A stretch of DNA of 64,000 nt from NCBI RefSeq assembly GCF_000166295.1, contig NC_017506.1, positions 496,001-560,000 on the forward strand. The letters are read 5' to 3'. The DNA comes from Marinobacter adhaerens HP15 (GTDB taxonomy: Bacteria > Pseudomonadota > Gammaproteobacteria > Pseudomonadales > Oleiphilaceae). Both the position numbers and the translations under genes were made by a program. Below are positions 48,558 through 63,726 of the stretch, piece after piece. Below the pieces are notes generated by a model. It was not told the DNA's origin, searched no databases, and saw nothing but the letters and a program-made list of their open reading frames with translations. Position 1 is the stretch's first letter. Each line of letters opens with the position of its first letter.

Positions 48558-51134
48558 ATGAGAATCGACAAGCTGACCAGCAAGTTGCAGACCGCCCTCG
48601 CGGACGCACAGTCCATCGCGGTCGGAAAAGATCACAACTTCATTGAGCCGGTGCACCTGATGCAGGCACTGCTTGATCAGGAAGGCAGCGCGATCAAGCC
48701 GCTGCTCAAGCAGGCCGGCGCAGAGCCCGGACGCATTCGCCAGGCGATCGCCCGGGAAATCGAAAACCTGCCCGAAGTGCAGGGATCGGCCGGCGACGTC
48801 TCCATGTCCAATGACATGGGCCGGCTGTTCAACATTGCCGACAAGCTCGCCCAGAAACGCAAAGACCAGTACATCTCCAGTGAGCTCATGTTGCTGGCCG
48901 CTCTGGAAGACCGGGGTACCCTTGGCCGGGTGCTCAGGGAGCAGGGCGTTGATAAAGCTGCCCTGGAAAAAGCGATTGACGACGTTCGCGGCGGTGAAGC
49001 CGTCAACGACGCCAGCGCCGAAGAAAACCGTCAGGCTCTGTCCAAATACACCATTGACCTTACCGAGCGAGCCGAGGCCGGCAAGCTGGACCCGGTAATC
49101 GGCCGCGATGATGAAATTCGCCGCACCATTCAGGTATTGCAGCGCCGCCGGAAGAACAACCCGGTCCTCATCGGTGAGCCCGGCGTTGGTAAAACCGCCA
49201 TCGTCGAAGGGTTGGCCCAGCGTATCGTCAACGGCGAGGTGCCCGATGGCCTCAAGGACAAGAAAGTCCTGTCACTCGATATGGGTGCCCTTATTGCCGG
49301 CGCCAAGTTCCGGGGTGAATTCGAAGAACGCCTGAAAGCTGTTCTGAACGAACTGTCCAAACAGGAAGGTCAGATCATCCTGTTCATCGACGAGATTCAC
49401 ACCATGGTCGGTGCCGGCAAGGCCGAAGGCTCCATGGATGCCGGTAATATGCTCAAGCCGGCCCTCGCCCGCGGTGAGCTGCATTGTGTCGGTGCGACCA
49501 CCCTGGACGAATACCGTGAAAATATCGAAAAGGACGCGGCTCTTGAGCGTCGCTTCCAGAAAGTGCTGGTGAGCGAACCCAGTGAGGAAGATACCATCGC
49601 CATCCTGCGGGGCCTGAAAGAGCGTTATGAGGTTCACCACGGGGTTGAGGTGACAGATGGCGCCATCATTGCCGCCGCCAAACTGTCGCATCGTTACATT
49701 GCCGATCGTCAGTTGCCGGACAAGGCCATTGATCTGGTGGACGAGGCAGCTTCCCAGATTCGTATGGAAATGGATTCGAAGCCGGAGGCCCTGGATCGCC
49801 TTGAGCGTCGCCTGATTCAGCTGAAAATCGAGCGTGAGGCTCTGAAGAAAGAGACCGATGCTGCCTCGAAAAAGCGCCTGTCGGAGCTGTCCGACGTGAT
49901 CACCGGTGTCGAGCGCGAATACGCCGATCTGGAAGAAGTCTGGAATACCGAAAAGGCCGCGCTGCATGGTTCCCAGAAGATCAAGAGCCGCTTGGAACAG
50001 GCCCGCATTGATCTGGAGAATGCCCGTCGTGCCGGTGACCTCGGCAAGATGTCCGAGCTCCAGTACGGGCAGATTCCTGAGCTTGAGCGCCAGCTGGATA
50101 TGGCCAGCCAGGCAGAAATGATGGAAATGAAGCTGCTTCGCAACCGGGTAACCGACGAGGAAATCGCCGAGATTGTCTCCAAGTGGACCGGCATCCCGGT
50201 GTCCAAGATGCTCGAAGGCGAGCGCGATAAACTGATGCGCATGGAAGAAGCGCTCCATGGTCGGGTTATCGGCCAGGATGAGGCGGTTGAAGCTGTGTCC
50301 AACGCCGTGCGCCGTTCGCGGGCGGGGTTGTCCGATCCCAATCGCCCCAACGGTTCGTTTTTGTTCCTCGGCCCGACCGGTGTGGGTAAAACCGAGCTTT
50401 GCAAGGCCCTGGCGTCCTTTCTGTTCGATACCGAGGAAGCCATGGTTCGCATCGATATGTCCGAGTTCATGGAGAAGCATTCCGTGGCCCGCCTGATCGG
50501 TGCGCCTCCGGGCTATGTCGGCTACGAGGAAGGTGGTTACCTCACTGAAGCGGTTCGTCGCAGGCCGTATTCCGTGTTGCTGCTGGATGAGGTGGAGAAA
50601 GCCCATCCGGATGTGTTCAACATTCTTTTGCAGGTACTTGAAGATGGTCGCCTGACGGACGGGCAGGGCAGGACCGTCGACTTCCGGAACACGGTCATTG
50701 TCATGACCTCAAACCTCGGCTCGGACATCATTCAGCAGAAGGCGGGTGAGGAGAACTACGAGGTCATGAAGAATGCCGTCATGGAAGTCGTCGGCACTCA
50801 TTTCCGCCCCGAGTTCATCAACCGCGTGGATGAAGTGGTGGTGTTCCACCCACTGGCGGAGAGTCAAATCCAGGGCATTGCCCGGATTCAGATCGAGTCT
50901 CTGAGCAAGCGCCTGAAAGAGCAGGATATGAAGCTGGAGCTGGATGACGCCGCGATGGAGTTGCTGGCCGAAGTCGGGTACGACCCGGTATATGGCGCGC
51001 GGCCTTTGAAGCGGGCTATTCAGCGAATGATCGAGAATCCGCTGGCTCAGCGTCTGCTACAGGGAGAGTTCGTGCCGGGGGATGTGATCAAGGGTACGGT
51101 GGAGGATCACCACCTGAATTTTACAAAAGCTTGA
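48558..51134 (+). CDS. clpB: Protein disaggregase ClpB
   Basis: Hexameric AAA+ chaperone that, with DnaK, pulls proteins out of aggregates after heat stress. 858 residues, one more than E. coli ClpB. N domain ~1-145; AAA-1 with Walker A GEPGVGKT near 205 and [11 protein letters not shown]; the coiled-coil M domain ~405-525 (Glu/Arg-rich, [18 protein letters not shown]); AAA-2 with GPTGVGKTE near 606 and [15 protein letters not shown]. No ClpP-binding loop is expected. ATG 48558 gives [11 protein letters not shown], the family start; a TTG at 48543 is less likely. Confidence 0.97.
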   Translation: MRIDKLTSKLQTALADAQSIAVGKDHNFIEPVHLMQALLDQEGSAIKPLLKQAGAEPGRIRQAIAREIENLPEVQGSAGDVSMSNDMGRLFNIADKLAQKRKDQYISSELMLLAALEDRGTLGRVLREQGVDKAALEKAIDDVRGGEAVNDASAEENRQALSKYTIDLTERAEAGKLDPVIGRDDEIRRTIQVLQRRRKNNPVLIGEPGVGKTAIVEGLAQRIVNGEVPDGLKDKKVLSLDMGALIAGAKFRGEFEERLKAVLNELSKQEGQIILFIDEIHTMVGAGKAEGSMDAGNMLKPALARGELHCVGATTLDEYRENIEKDAALERRFQKVLVSEPSEEDTIAILRGLKERYEVHHGVEVTDGAIIAAAKLSHRYIADRQLPDKAIDLVDEAASQIRMEMDSKPEALDRLERRLIQLKIEREALKKETDAASKKRLSELSDVITGVEREYADLEEVWNTEKAALHGSQKIKSRLEQARIDLENARRAGDLGKMSELQYGQIPELERQLDMASQAEMMEMKLLRNRVTDEEIAEIVSKWTGIPVSKMLEGERDKLMRMEEALHGRVIGQDEAVEAVSNAVRRSRAGLSDPNRPNGSFLFLGPTGVGKTELCKALASFLFDTEEAMVRIDMSEFMEKHSVARLIGAPPGYVGYEEGGYLTEAVRRRPYSVLLLDEVEKAHPDVFNILLQVLEDGRLTDGQGRTVDFRNTVIVMTSNLGSDIIQQKAGEENYEVMKNAVMEVVGTHFRPEFINRVDEVVVFHPLAESQIQGIARIQIESLSKRLKEQDMKLELDDAAMELLAEVGYDPVYGARPLKRAIQRMIENPLAQRLLQGEFVPGDVIKGTVEDHHLNFTKA

Positions 51135-51140
51135 ACTTTG

Positions 51141-51178
51141 GAAAGGGTCAGATGAGTTTTCATCTGACCCTTTCTTTT
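51141..51178. terminator. Rho-independent terminator after clpB
   Basis: A perfect 15-bp stem GAAAGGGTCAGATGA (51141-51155) with its complement at 51160-51174, loop GTTT, then TTTT. It begins 7 bases after the clpB stop; the A-rich left side may also serve the convergent DUF4124 gene. Confidence 0.92.
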
Positions 51179-51183
51179 AAGAT

Positions 51184-51657
51184 TTACTGTTGGTCACTAT
51201 TTTTCACTGGCCCGCAGTTTTCTTCAGCAATTCTTAGGGCTTCGGCTTTTTTCTCGGCGATTTCCTCTTGGCTCAGGTATCGTTGCTCGCCATTTTCCTC
51301 GATGCGGATGCGGGCATTGCGCTCTATCAGCTCAAGATTGGAGCGTGCCGTCGCGCAGTTTGCCTCCCGCTGTTTTCTGCGGGCCTCTTCAACTGCAGTT
51401 TCCTTTCGCTGTTCCGCCTGCTCATTCTGCTGTTCCTGCATATTCTGTAGTCGCTCCTGAGGGCTCTGTCGATTGCCGGATGCGTCTGAAGAAGTGCCGG
51501 AGCGTACATTGACTCGTTCGGCCTTCGAGCCCGTGGGCTGTCGGTCTCCGAAGTGGGTAACCCCGTTTTCATCGGTCCATTTATAGACGGAGGCGCTCAT
51601 GGCGACACCAGGTACAACGGCCAGTAATAAGGTCAGCGTCAGGATTTTTCTGTTCAT
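51184..51657 (-). CDS. DUF4124 domain-containing exported protein
   Basis: 157 residues. Signal peptide (MNRKILTLTLLLAVVPGVAMSA, cut after Ala ~22), then the short DUF4124 motif SVYKWTDENGVTHFGDRQP and a long charged, Gln/Glu/Arg-rich helix (~65-145) likely to form a coiled coil. Two cysteines (ANCATAR, EENCGP) may pair. Function unknown; such proteins are common and often several per genome in Pseudomonas-like bacteria. Convergent with clpB. Confidence 0.82.
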   Translation of the reverse strand: MNRKILTLTLLLAVVPGVAMSASVYKWTDENGVTHFGDRQPTGSKAERVNVRSGTSSDASGNRQSPQERLQNMQEQQNEQAEQRKETAVEEARRKQREANCATARSNLELIERNARIRIEENGEQRYLSQEEIAEKKAEALRIAEENCGPVKNSDQQ

Positions 51658-51856
51658 GGCTCAACTCGCGTATGTTCACTGCTCCCGGGCAGGCAGACAA
51701 CCTGGATAGACCGGGCCCGTTTTTTTAATTTCAATGTTGCCTATCATGCCATCGCTATTGCGGATTTTCTTCTGTCTGGTTCAAATCTTTGTATCGGATT
51801 TGTTCCAAGTATGGCAGACCTTCGGCCAGTATAGGCACAGAAACCTGCAGCGGCTA

Positions 51857-51884
51857 TTGACAGGGAGTTTCGCGCTGTCAGAAT
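51857..51884 (+). promoter_or_regulatory. Probable promoter of the ilv operon
   Basis: TTGACA (51857-51862), a 16-base spacer and CAGAAT (51879-51884). The -35 is perfect and the -10 matches 4 of 6. It lies about 290 bases before the ilvB start and implies a long leader. Confidence 0.55.
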
Positions 51885-51888
51885 TACC

Positions 51889-52177
51889 GATTGCCTGAAG
51901 ACTGGGGTCAATACGGCAGGCAATCCCGAGCGAGTATCCCCCATCAATTACCACACTGAACGCGCCGCGCATCCGTCGCGGGATGGTTGTTGCTTACGTG
52001 CAACCCGTTGATTGGCCGTTCTCCGCAACCCTCAGGAGGGCGGCTGGCCAGGAGACAACCTCTTAACAAGGTGTGGAGGAGCAGCCGGTTCCGCTTTCAA
52101 AAGAAGCATGGACACCGTGAATCCAGGCAACCGGGAGCCTTCCCGGCTCATTCACTCGTAGAAGAGGGTAGAAAATC
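51889..52177 (+). promoter_or_regulatory. Long leader of the ilv operon, possibly attenuator-like
   Basis: The predicted transcript begins at a 9-bp hairpin GATTGCCTG/CAGGCAATC (51889-51897, 51917-51925). A 27-codon open frame (ATG 51983 to TAA 52066) starts M-V-V-A-Y-V-Q-P-V and so has four valines in its first nine residues. A GTTGC/GCAAC stem overlaps it, and CCGGGA-GCCT-TCCCGG follows near 52130. No terminator with a T-run is present, so classical attenuation is not shown. The region 51658-51856 before it holds only the DUF4124 upstream sequence and a T7 run at 51720-51726. Confidence 0.35.
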
Positions 52178-53896
52178 GTGGAGTTATTGTCTGGCGCCGA
52201 TATGCTGATCCGGTCCCTTCAAGATGAAGGCATCGAATACATATACGGCTATCCGGGTGGTGCAGCCCTTCATATTTATGATGCGCTGTTCAGGCAGGAC
52301 AAAGTCAAGCACATTCTGGTAAGGCACGAGCAGGCGGCGGTCCACATGGCCGACGGTTATGCCCGCGCGACCGGAAAACCAGGTACCGTACTGGTGACCT
52401 CGGGTCCTGGAGCCACCAACACCATCACTGGCATTGCCACCGCATTCATGGATTCCATCCCCATGGTGGTTCTGTGCGGCCAGGTTGCGTCCACTCTCAT
52501 CGGCGAGGACGCGTTCCAGGAAACCGATATGATGGGTGTCTCCCGTCCGGTGGTTAAGCACAACCTCAGTGTCCGTCATCCCGAGGAAATCCCGGAGATT
52601 ATCCGCAAGGCGTATTACATTGCCGCGACCGGTCGCCCCGGTCCTGTGGTCGTGGACATTCCCAAGGATATGACCACGCCGAACGAGCGTTACGAGTACG
52701 CCTATCCCAAGAAGGTCAAACTGCGCTCGTACAACCCCGCTATTCGCGGCCATGCCGGTCAGATCAAGAAAGCGGTCGACATGATGCTGGCGGCGAAGCG
52801 ACCAATTATCTATGCAGGTGGTGGGGTTGTTCTGGGCAAGGCGTCGGATCAGCTGACCGAGCTAGTAAGGCTGCTGGGCTATCCGATCACCAATACCCTG
52901 ATGGGCATTGGCTGTTACCCGGCCAGCGATAAGCAGCACCTCGGCTGGCTTGGCATGCACGGCACCTACGAAGCCAACATGGCCATGCACCACTCGGATC
53001 TCATTCTCTGCGTGGGAGCCCGGTTTGACGACCGGGTTACCAACGCTACCGAGAAGTTTTGTCCGGGCGCGCGCATTATCCATATCGACATCGACCCGGC
53101 CTCGATTTCCAAAACCGTGGATGCCGATGTGCCCATCGTTGGCCCGGTTGACGCTGTGCTCAAGGAAATGCTGTCGCTGGTGAAGGAAGCCAACGAAAAG
53201 CCGGACGCGGACGCAATCGCTTCCTGGTGGAAGCAGATCGACGAGTGGCGGGCATTCCATGGCATGCGCTATGAGACCAGCCCGGATGTGATCAAGCCCC
53301 AGGAAGTCATTGAAATGCTGTGTCGCTTGACCAACGGCGAAGCCTTCGTGACTTCCGATGTGGGTCAGCATCAGATGTTCGCGGCCCAGTACTACAAGTT
53401 CGATAAGCCCAACCGCTGGATCAATTCCGGTGGTCTCGGCACTATGGGCTTCGGGCTGCCGGCGGCCATGGGGGTAAAACTGACCCACCCGGACGACGAA
53501 GTACTGTGCATTACCGGTGAGGGCAGTATCCAGATGAACATCCAGGAGCTGTCGACCTGCAAGCAGTACAACCTGCCGGTTAAGATCATTAACCTGAATA
53601 ACCAGGCTCTGGGTATGGTCAAGCAATGGCAGGACATGAACTACGAGTCCCGCCATGCCGAGTCCTACATGGAATCCCTGCCCGACTTCATCAAGCTGGC
53701 GGAAGCCTACGGCCACAAGGGTGTCCGGATTGAGAAGAAGGAGGACCTGGAGACCAAGCTAAAAGAAGTGCTGGCCATGAAAGACGAGCTGGTATTCGTG
53801 GATATCTACGTGGATCGCTTTGAGCACGTGTATCCGATGCAGGTTGCCCGGGGTTCCATGAAAGATATGTGGCTCAGCAAGACGGAGAGGGTCTGA
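52178..53896 (+). CDS. ilvB: Acetolactate synthase, large (catalytic) subunit
   Basis: TPP enzyme that makes acetolactate or acetohydroxybutyrate, first common step of valine, leucine and isoleucine synthesis. 572 residues, close to E. coli IlvI: the catalytic Glu in [19 protein letters not shown], the FAD-binding middle domain, and the TPP motif [18 protein letters not shown]...INLNN. The start is GTG 52178 with GAGGG about nine bases upstream; [14 protein letters not shown] matches the IlvI start. Forms an operon with ilvH and ilvC. The name ilvI would be equally fitting. Confidence 0.96.
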   Translation: MELLSGADMLIRSLQDEGIEYIYGYPGGAALHIYDALFRQDKVKHILVRHEQAAVHMADGYARATGKPGTVLVTSGPGATNTITGIATAFMDSIPMVVLCGQVASTLIGEDAFQETDMMGVSRPVVKHNLSVRHPEEIPEIIRKAYYIAATGRPGPVVVDIPKDMTTPNERYEYAYPKKVKLRSYNPAIRGHAGQIKKAVDMMLAAKRPIIYAGGGVVLGKASDQLTELVRLLGYPITNTLMGIGCYPASDKQHLGWLGMHGTYEANMAMHHSDLILCVGARFDDRVTNATEKFCPGARIIHIDIDPASISKTVDADVPIVGPVDAVLKEMLSLVKEANEKPDADAIASWWKQIDEWRAFHGMRYETSPDVIKPQEVIEMLCRLTNGEAFVTSDVGQHQMFAAQYYKFDKPNRWINSGGLGTMGFGLPAAMGVKLTHPDDEVLCITGEGSIQMNIQELSTCKQYNLPVKIINLNNQALGMVKQWQDMNYESRHAESYMESLPDFIKLAEAYGHKGVRIEKKEDLETKLKEVLAMKDELVFVDIYVDRFEHVYPMQVARGSMKDMWLSKTERV

Positions 53897-53898
53897 TC

Positions 53899-54390
53899 AT
53901 GCGTCGAATCATTTCTGTTTTGCTTGAAAACGAACCTGGCGCCCTGTCGCGGGTGGTAGGTCTGTTTTCCCAGCGCAACTACAACATCGAAACACTCACC
54001 GTGGCGCCAACCGAGGACGAGACCTTGTCCCGTCTGACGGTGACCACCACGGGTTCTGACAAGGTGATCGAGCAGATCACCAAACAACTGAACAAGCTGA
54101 TTGAAGTCGTCAAGCTGGTGGATCTCACCGAAGGCGCCCATATCGAACGCGAACTGATGCTGGTCAAGCTGAAAGCCACCGGTTCCCAGCGTGCCGAGAT
54201 CAAGCGTACGGTGGACATTTTCCGCGGCCAGATCGTGGATGTGACCAGCTCCGTTTACACGGTTCAGTTGGCAGGTGACAGCGAGAAGCTGGACGGCTTT
54301 ATTCAGGCCGTTGGCACGTCGGGCGTACTGGAAGTGGTGCGCAGCGGTGTATCCGGTATCGCCCGGGGCGAGAAGGTGCTCAGCCTTTAA
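53899..54390 (+). CDS. ilvH: Acetolactate synthase, small (regulatory) subunit
   Basis: 163 residues, the same length as E. coli IlvH. N-terminal ACT domain (RRIISVLLENEPGALSRVVG; QRNYNIETLTVAPTED) that binds valine for feedback inhibition, and the C-terminal ALS_ss domain. ATG 53899 is two bases after the ilvB stop. Paired with the catalytic subunit just upstream. Confidence 0.96.
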   Translation: MRRIISVLLENEPGALSRVVGLFSQRNYNIETLTVAPTEDETLSRLTVTTTGSDKVIEQITKQLNKLIEVVKLVDLTEGAHIERELMLVKLKATGSQRAEIKRTVDIFRGQIVDVTSSVYTVQLAGDSEKLDGFIQAVGTSGVLEVVRSGVSGIARGEKVLSL

Positions 54391-54442
54391 CGATTTCAAA
54401 CAGGGTTTGAACAATATGGCTCTTCGGGGCCATCACAAATAA

Positions 54443-55471
<1,029 letters not shown>

Positions 55472-55491
55472 GCGGAATTCCGCCTGGTTTT

Positions 55492-55522
55492 GAAAAACGC
55501 GGCCCGGGTGGCCGCGTTTTTC
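55492..55522 (+). terminator. Rho-independent terminator after ilvC
   Basis: GAAAAACGCGGCC and GGCCGCGTTTTTC with loop CGGGT, a 13-bp perfect stem with A/T ends. It starts 21 bases after the ilvC stop. A GCGGAATTCCGC palindrome precedes it at 55472-55483. Confidence 0.92.
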
Positions 55523-55560
55523 GTATATACTCCGCCCAAACGCTTTCCGGAGTAATGGGA

Positions 55561-56379
55561 ATGACTGAAGAAAGAAAATCCGCCGACGGCAAGCAGAACC
55601 CGGACTATGAAGTCGAGGCCGGGGAAGTGGTTGAAGAAGAGCTGGTAGGAGGTGCGCCCGTGCGCCGCAAGGGGATATACCTGCTTCCCAATGCGCTCAC
55701 TACCGCTTCGCTGTTCTCAGGTTTTTACGCCATTGTTTCTGCCGCCAACGGCGTCTTTGACAATGCCGCCATCGCTATTTTTGTGTCGATGATTCTGGAC
55801 GGTCTCGACGGCCGGGTCGCCCGGATGACCAATACCCAGAGTAAATTCGGTGAGGAGTACGACAGTCTGGCCGACATGGTGGCCTTCGGCGTCGCTCCCG
55901 GGCTGGTAGCCTTTTTCTGGTCACTGAACGCCTTCGACAAGGTTGGTTGGGCCATCACCTTTATCTACGTGGCTGGCGCCGCTTTGCGCCTGGCACGCTT
56001 CAATACCCAGATTGGCTCGGTCGATAAGAAATTCTTTGTCGGCTTGCCGAGTCCGGCTGCGGCTGCCTGTGTCGCGGGCCTGGTCTGGTGTTTCCATCTT
56101 TTCGAACCGTCTACCTGGCTCACCTTGTTGACCATGTTTGTGGTCGGAGGTGCCGGTGTTTTGATGGTGAGCAATATTCTGTACCGCAGTTTCAAGGATC
56201 TGGACCTGCGTGGCCGTGTACCGTTTGCCGCCATTCTGCTTGTGGTGCTGGTTTTTGTAGTGATCGCGCTGGATCCTGCAACCGTATTGTTTACTGGATT
56301 TCTGATATACGCGTTGTCCGGCCCTGTTCGTGCGCTTTTCCGTGGCAAGCCACGGAAAGCTCCAGGCGCCGCTGACTGA
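55561..56379 (+). CDS. pssA: CDP-diacylglycerol-serine O-phosphatidyltransferase
   Basis: Makes phosphatidylserine, precursor of phosphatidylethanolamine. 272 residues of the CDP-alcohol phosphatidyltransferase type (membrane, type II PssA) with about eight hydrophobic helices. The full catalytic signature D-G-x2-A-R-x8-G-x3-D-x3-D is seen in DGRVARMTNTQSKFGEEYDS followed by LAD. ATG 55561 has CGGAG at eight bases, whereas ATG 55555 sits too close to it. TATACT just upstream (near 55526) is a plausible -10. Confidence 0.94.
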   Translation: MTEERKSADGKQNPDYEVEAGEVVEEELVGGAPVRRKGIYLLPNALTTASLFSGFYAIVSAANGVFDNAAIAIFVSMILDGLDGRVARMTNTQSKFGEEYDSLADMVAFGVAPGLVAFFWSLNAFDKVGWAITFIYVAGAALRLARFNTQIGSVDKKFFVGLPSPAAAACVAGLVWCFHLFEPSTWLTLLTMFVVGGAGVLMVSNILYRSFKDLDLRGRVPFAAILLVVLVFVVIALDPATVLFTGFLIYALSGPVRALFRGKPRKAPGAAD

Positions 56380-56385
56380 GCACCC

Positions 56386-56419
56386 CTTCCGGGCCTCCTC
56401 AGTGAGGTCCGGGAATTTT
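56386..56419 (+). terminator. Probable terminator after pssA
   Basis: CTTCCGGGCCTC pairs imperfectly with GAGGTCCGGGAA around CTCAGT (one G-U, about 10 of 12 positions), followed by TTTT. It lies between pssA and msrP. Confidence 0.5.
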
Positions 56420-56474
56420 CAATACAGTCTCCGGTCAACGCCTTTGCTGGCTGATGCCCCGACGGAGACTTTCC

Positions 56475-57449
56475 ATGCTCATCAAGAAACGCCCTTCCTG
56501 GGCTTTGCCTCATTCTGAAGTTACGCCCGAGTCTGTTTACCTGAACCGCCGTCAATTTATGTCCGGCACCCTGGCTGTGGCCGCTGGCCTTTCAGTGCCC
56601 GGTCTGTTGTCGGCAGCGAAGCTTCCTGTCCCGGGAGAAGCGCTGGATTTTGTTCCGATGCCCGGCTTTTCCACCGACGAGGAAAAAACCCCTTTTGAGG
56701 ATGTAACCCGCTACAACAACTTTTACGAGTTCGGCACTGGAAAAGGGGATCCGGCGAAGTACGCCGATGAGATGACCGTTGATCCCTGGTCCGTGGTTGT
56801 TGAAGGCGAATGTGATCGGCCCGGTGCGTATGCGTTGGAAGATCTGCTGAAACCTCACGAGTATCAGGAACGGGTGTATCGGCTTCGTTGTGTCGAGGCC
56901 TGGTCGATGGTGATTCCCTGGATCGGGATCCCCTTGGTCGACATTCTTAAGCGGCTCGAACCGACTTCCAGGGCGAAGTACGTCTATTTCGAGACCCTCT
57001 ATGATCCGGACCAGATGCGAGGTCAGCGCTCGCTGTTCAGCACCATCGACTGGCCTTATCAGGAAGGTCTTCGCATGGACGAGGCAATGAACGAGTTAAG
57101 CTTCCTGGCTGTTGGGCTCTACGGCAAGACCATGCCAAATCAGAATGGCGCGCCTATCCGGCTTGTCGTGCCCTGGAAGTACGGTTTCAAGAGCATCAAG
57201 TCGATCGTCAAGATTCGCTTTCAGGAGGAGCGCCCCAAGACTACCTGGGAAATGCTTGCGCCCCAGGAGTATGGCTTCTATGCCAACGTGAACCCTGAAG
57301 TTGACCATCCGAGGTGGAGCCAGAAGCGGGAGCGCAGGCTGCCCTCTGGCTTGCTCTCTCCCAACTACATGGAAACCGTCAAGTTCAATGGCTATGGAGA
57401 ACAGGTTGCCGATCTGTACAAGGGCATGGATTTGAGCAAGTTCTATTGA
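56475..57449 (+). CDS. msrP: Periplasmic protein-methionine-sulfoxide reductase, molybdopterin subunit MsrP
   Basis: Molybdoenzyme that repairs oxidised methionines of periplasmic proteins. 324 residues. A twin-arginine signal [16 protein letters not shown] exports the folded protein. The Mo-ligating Cys is in [15 protein letters not shown]; the [12 protein letters not shown] and [19 protein letters not shown] segments are typical of YedY. ATG 56475 has GGAG about seven bases upstream; an ATG at 56454 is in frame. Its stop overlaps the msrQ start by one base. Confidence 0.95.
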   Translation: MLIKKRPSWALPHSEVTPESVYLNRRQFMSGTLAVAAGLSVPGLLSAAKLPVPGEALDFVPMPGFSTDEEKTPFEDVTRYNNFYEFGTGKGDPAKYADEMTVDPWSVVVEGECDRPGAYALEDLLKPHEYQERVYRLRCVEAWSMVIPWIGIPLVDILKRLEPTSRAKYVYFETLYDPDQMRGQRSLFSTIDWPYQEGLRMDEAMNELSFLAVGLYGKTMPNQNGAPIRLVVPWKYGFKSIKSIVKIRFQEERPKTTWEMLAPQEYGFYANVNPEVDHPRWSQKRERRLPSGLLSPNYMETVKFNGYGEQVADLYKGMDLSKFY

Positions 57450-58072
57450 TGAACGAGAAGCGTGTGCTGAACCAACCGGGGTTTGTGCTGGCGTTTCGCC
57501 TGCTGGTAGCGCTGCTCGCCAGCGTTCCCCTGTTGGTGCTGATTGCCAGCATTGCCAGCCAGTCCCTCGGCCCGGATCCCGGGCAAGAAGTAACAGAGTC
57601 GCTGGGCATCGCGGCATTTCAGTTATTGATTGCTACCTTATGCATGACACCGCTCAAGCGTTGGACAGGGTGGGGAGCGTGGATTCGGGTCCGCCGGATG
57701 CTTGGCCTGTTTGCGTTCTTTTATGCGGTGTTGCATGTATTGGCGTTTTTGCAGTTCATTCTTGGCTGGAGCGATCTATGGGCCACGTTCACCAAGCGGC
57801 CATATATCCTGGCGGGGGCGGTGTCTTTCCTTATGCTTGTGCCACTGGCGTTAACCTCAACAAAGGGGATGATGAGGCGGATGGGCCGGCAATGGAAAGG
57901 CTTGCATAAGCTGGTGTACCCGATTGCGATAGCGGCATGGGTTCATTTCATCTGGCAGTCCCGCAGTGACGTTGGAGAAATGGTGGTGTACGGCCTGATA
58001 ATTGCAGTTCTGCTGGCGCTTCGTTGGAAATGGAGCGGGAGTCGCGCGCTGATTCCGTTTGTCAGAGGCTGA
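57449..58072 (+). CDS. msrQ: Haem-binding membrane subunit MsrQ
   Basis: Six-helix inner-membrane cytochrome b-type protein (ferric reductase-like) that passes electrons from quinones to MsrP. 207 residues. Histidines likely to bind haem are in AVLHVLAF, GLHKLVYP and AAWVHFIWQ. ATG 57449 overlaps the msrP TGA (TGATG). A 7-bp hairpin CTGATCA/TGATCAG (58095-58113) follows without a T-run. The quinone made with IspB-type precursors would be its electron source. Confidence 0.94.
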   Translation: MNEKRVLNQPGFVLAFRLLVALLASVPLLVLIASIASQSLGPDPGQEVTESLGIAAFQLLIATLCMTPLKRWTGWGAWIRVRRMLGLFAFFYAVLHVLAFLQFILGWSDLWATFTKRPYILAGAVSFLMLVPLALTSTKGMMRRMGRQWKGLHKLVYPIAIAAWVHFIWQSRSDVGEMVVYGLIIAVLLALRWKWSGSRALIPFVRG

Positions 58073-58138
58073 TTTTGAGTAAAAAGAGTACGATCTGATC
58101 ACTGACTGATCAGGCGGATACGTGGAAACCGATACCGC

Positions 58139-58189
58139 TATAAATTAATTCAAAAACCTCGTTGACAGTTTTCCTGACGCCTGTAGAAT
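58139..58189 (+). promoter_or_regulatory. rRNA promoter P1 with UP element
   Basis: TTGACA (58162-58167), 16-base spacer, TAGAAT (58184-58189), followed by a GC-rich discriminator GCGCACC typical of stringently controlled promoters. The AT-rich stretch from 58139 to 58157 just before the -35 is a likely UP element. Confidence 0.88.
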
Positions 58190-58294
58190 GCGCACCACTT
58201 CTGAGGGACAAGCCACTCACAGCGGTTTTCCGATCAGAAGTAACCGTCTGAAAGTACTGAAGAAAATGAGTTTTATAATTCTTCAGATTAACGG

Positions 58295-58322
58295 TTGACA
58301 AGGTGGCGTAACGATGTAGAAT
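58295..58322 (+). promoter_or_regulatory. rRNA promoter P2
   Basis: TTGACA (58295-58300), 16-base spacer, TAGAAT (58317-58322), then ACGCGGCC. It has the same two hexamers and spacer as P1, 133 bases downstream of it. The 419-base gap 58073-58491 holds P1, P2, boxA and the 16S leader and no gene. Confidence 0.85.
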
Positions 58323-58351
58323 ACGCGGCCTTGATTGAGCAACAGCTCAAA

Positions 58352-58363
58352 CGCTCTTTAAAA
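58352..58363 (+). promoter_or_regulatory. boxA antitermination element in the 16S leader
   Basis: CGCTCTTTAAAA, close to the boxA consensus TGCTCTTTAACA, downstream of P2. It would recruit NusB-S10; nusB is at 13918. Confidence 0.8.
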
Positions 58364-58369
58364 AGTTGA

Positions 58370-58386
58370 CCAAGTAATTCGTGTGG
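58370..58386 (+). other. 5' half of the 16S processing stem
   Basis: A 17-base segment perfectly complementary to 60059-60075, just after the 16S 3' end. Such a stem is cut by RNase III to free 16S precursor. A small hairpin AGAATC-TTCG-GATTCT follows at 58466-58481. Confidence 0.85.
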
Positions 58387-58491
58387 GCGCTGGCCGAGGT
58401 ATTTCGGATATGAAATATCAGGACAGTGACTCGTCGAAATTGAGTTTTGTCTTGAGCAAGAATAGAGAATCTTCGGATTCTTGTATGATTT

Positions 58492-60031
<1,540 letters not shown>

Positions 60032-60122
60032 AACGAAGCCGAATGCTTCGGTCAGAGTCCACACGAATTACTTGGTTAGCTGAATAAAGAGAGCAGATGG
60101 GTCGTTGCAGGCCCGTGTTTTT

Positions 60123-60199
<77 letters not shown>

Positions 60200-60321
60200 G
60201 AATTGCGTGGCTCGTCGTTGCTTCCAAGCTCACGTGCGACTCGCACGCTACGCTTGCAAGCGCCTAGATCCACACAATTCTATAGCTAAGGTTAAACGAC
60301 CTGGCTTGTGTGGAAGATCGA
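60200..60321 (+). other. Structured spacer between tRNA-Ile and tRNA-Ala
   Basis: 60200-60210 pairs with 60270-60280 (10 of 11), 60221-60229 with 60252-60260 (8 of 9), and CGTGCG with CGCACG at 60233-60238/60242-60247. Together they form one long irregular hairpin that starts directly at the tRNA-Ile CCA end; a possible RNase site. Confidence 0.6.
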
Positions 60322-60397
60322 GGGGCCATAGCTCAGCTGGGAGAGCGCCTGCCTTGCACGCAGGAGGTCGGCGGTTCGATCCCGCCTGGCTCCACCA
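60322..60397 (+). tRNA. alaT: tRNA-Ala (UGC anticodon)
   Basis: 76 bases with encoded CCA. Acceptor GGGGCCA/TGGCTCC contains the G3-U70 pair that marks alanine tRNAs; the anticodon loop CTTGCAC gives TGC. T arm GGCGGTTCGATCCCGCC. Confidence 0.98.
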
Positions 60398-60528
60398 AAA
60401 GCCTGAACGATCGATGCTTACATAACTGACTAACTTCGGTTAGCAGTGTACAGAAACAAGCTTTTCAGTTGTGTGACTCGATTAAGAGTTGTAGCTGAAG
60501 ATCTTCTTTCTGATCACTGGGTCAGATT

Positions 60529-60540
60529 TGCTCTTTAACA
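60529..60540 (+). promoter_or_regulatory. boxA antitermination element before 23S
   Basis: TGCTCTTTAACA, a perfect match to the boxA consensus, in the 340-base spacer 60398-60737 between tRNA-Ala and 23S. The spacer otherwise holds only the 5' half of the 23S processing stem (60721-60745). Confidence 0.9.
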
Positions 60541-60737
60541 AATTGGACGAGATAGAACACGATTGATGAATTCCATTATCTCCGGAATTCATTAATCAGA
60601 GTGATAACGATTTCAAGCGTTATCCGGTGTTGTCGTTGAAGTGGTTGTTATATCGCTTCAAGGAACTGTCTCCACTTATTGATGCCCTGGTTTACCAGGT
60701 TGTCGATGAATGGAACACAGTTGTCTTGGGGTTATAT

Positions 60738-63629
<2,892 letters not shown>

Positions 63630-63726
63630 ATAACACCCAAGACAATTGCGGATAACGCAGAGCCTAACCGCTCAATCGAAATCAACATCACTCAGTTCCT
63701 TCTCGTCCCCCAGTGATCAACCGTTT

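Noticed and set aside
51685-51727. Terminator at the T7 run upstream of the ilv region
   Set aside because: The best stem before it is only CGGGC/GCCCG with a long loop; it is more likely part of the DUF4124 upstream region.
55472-55483. Palindrome GCGGAATTCCGC after ilvC as an operator
   Set aside because: It sits between the stop codon and a strong terminator, where an operator has no obvious role; it is probably part of the 3' structure.
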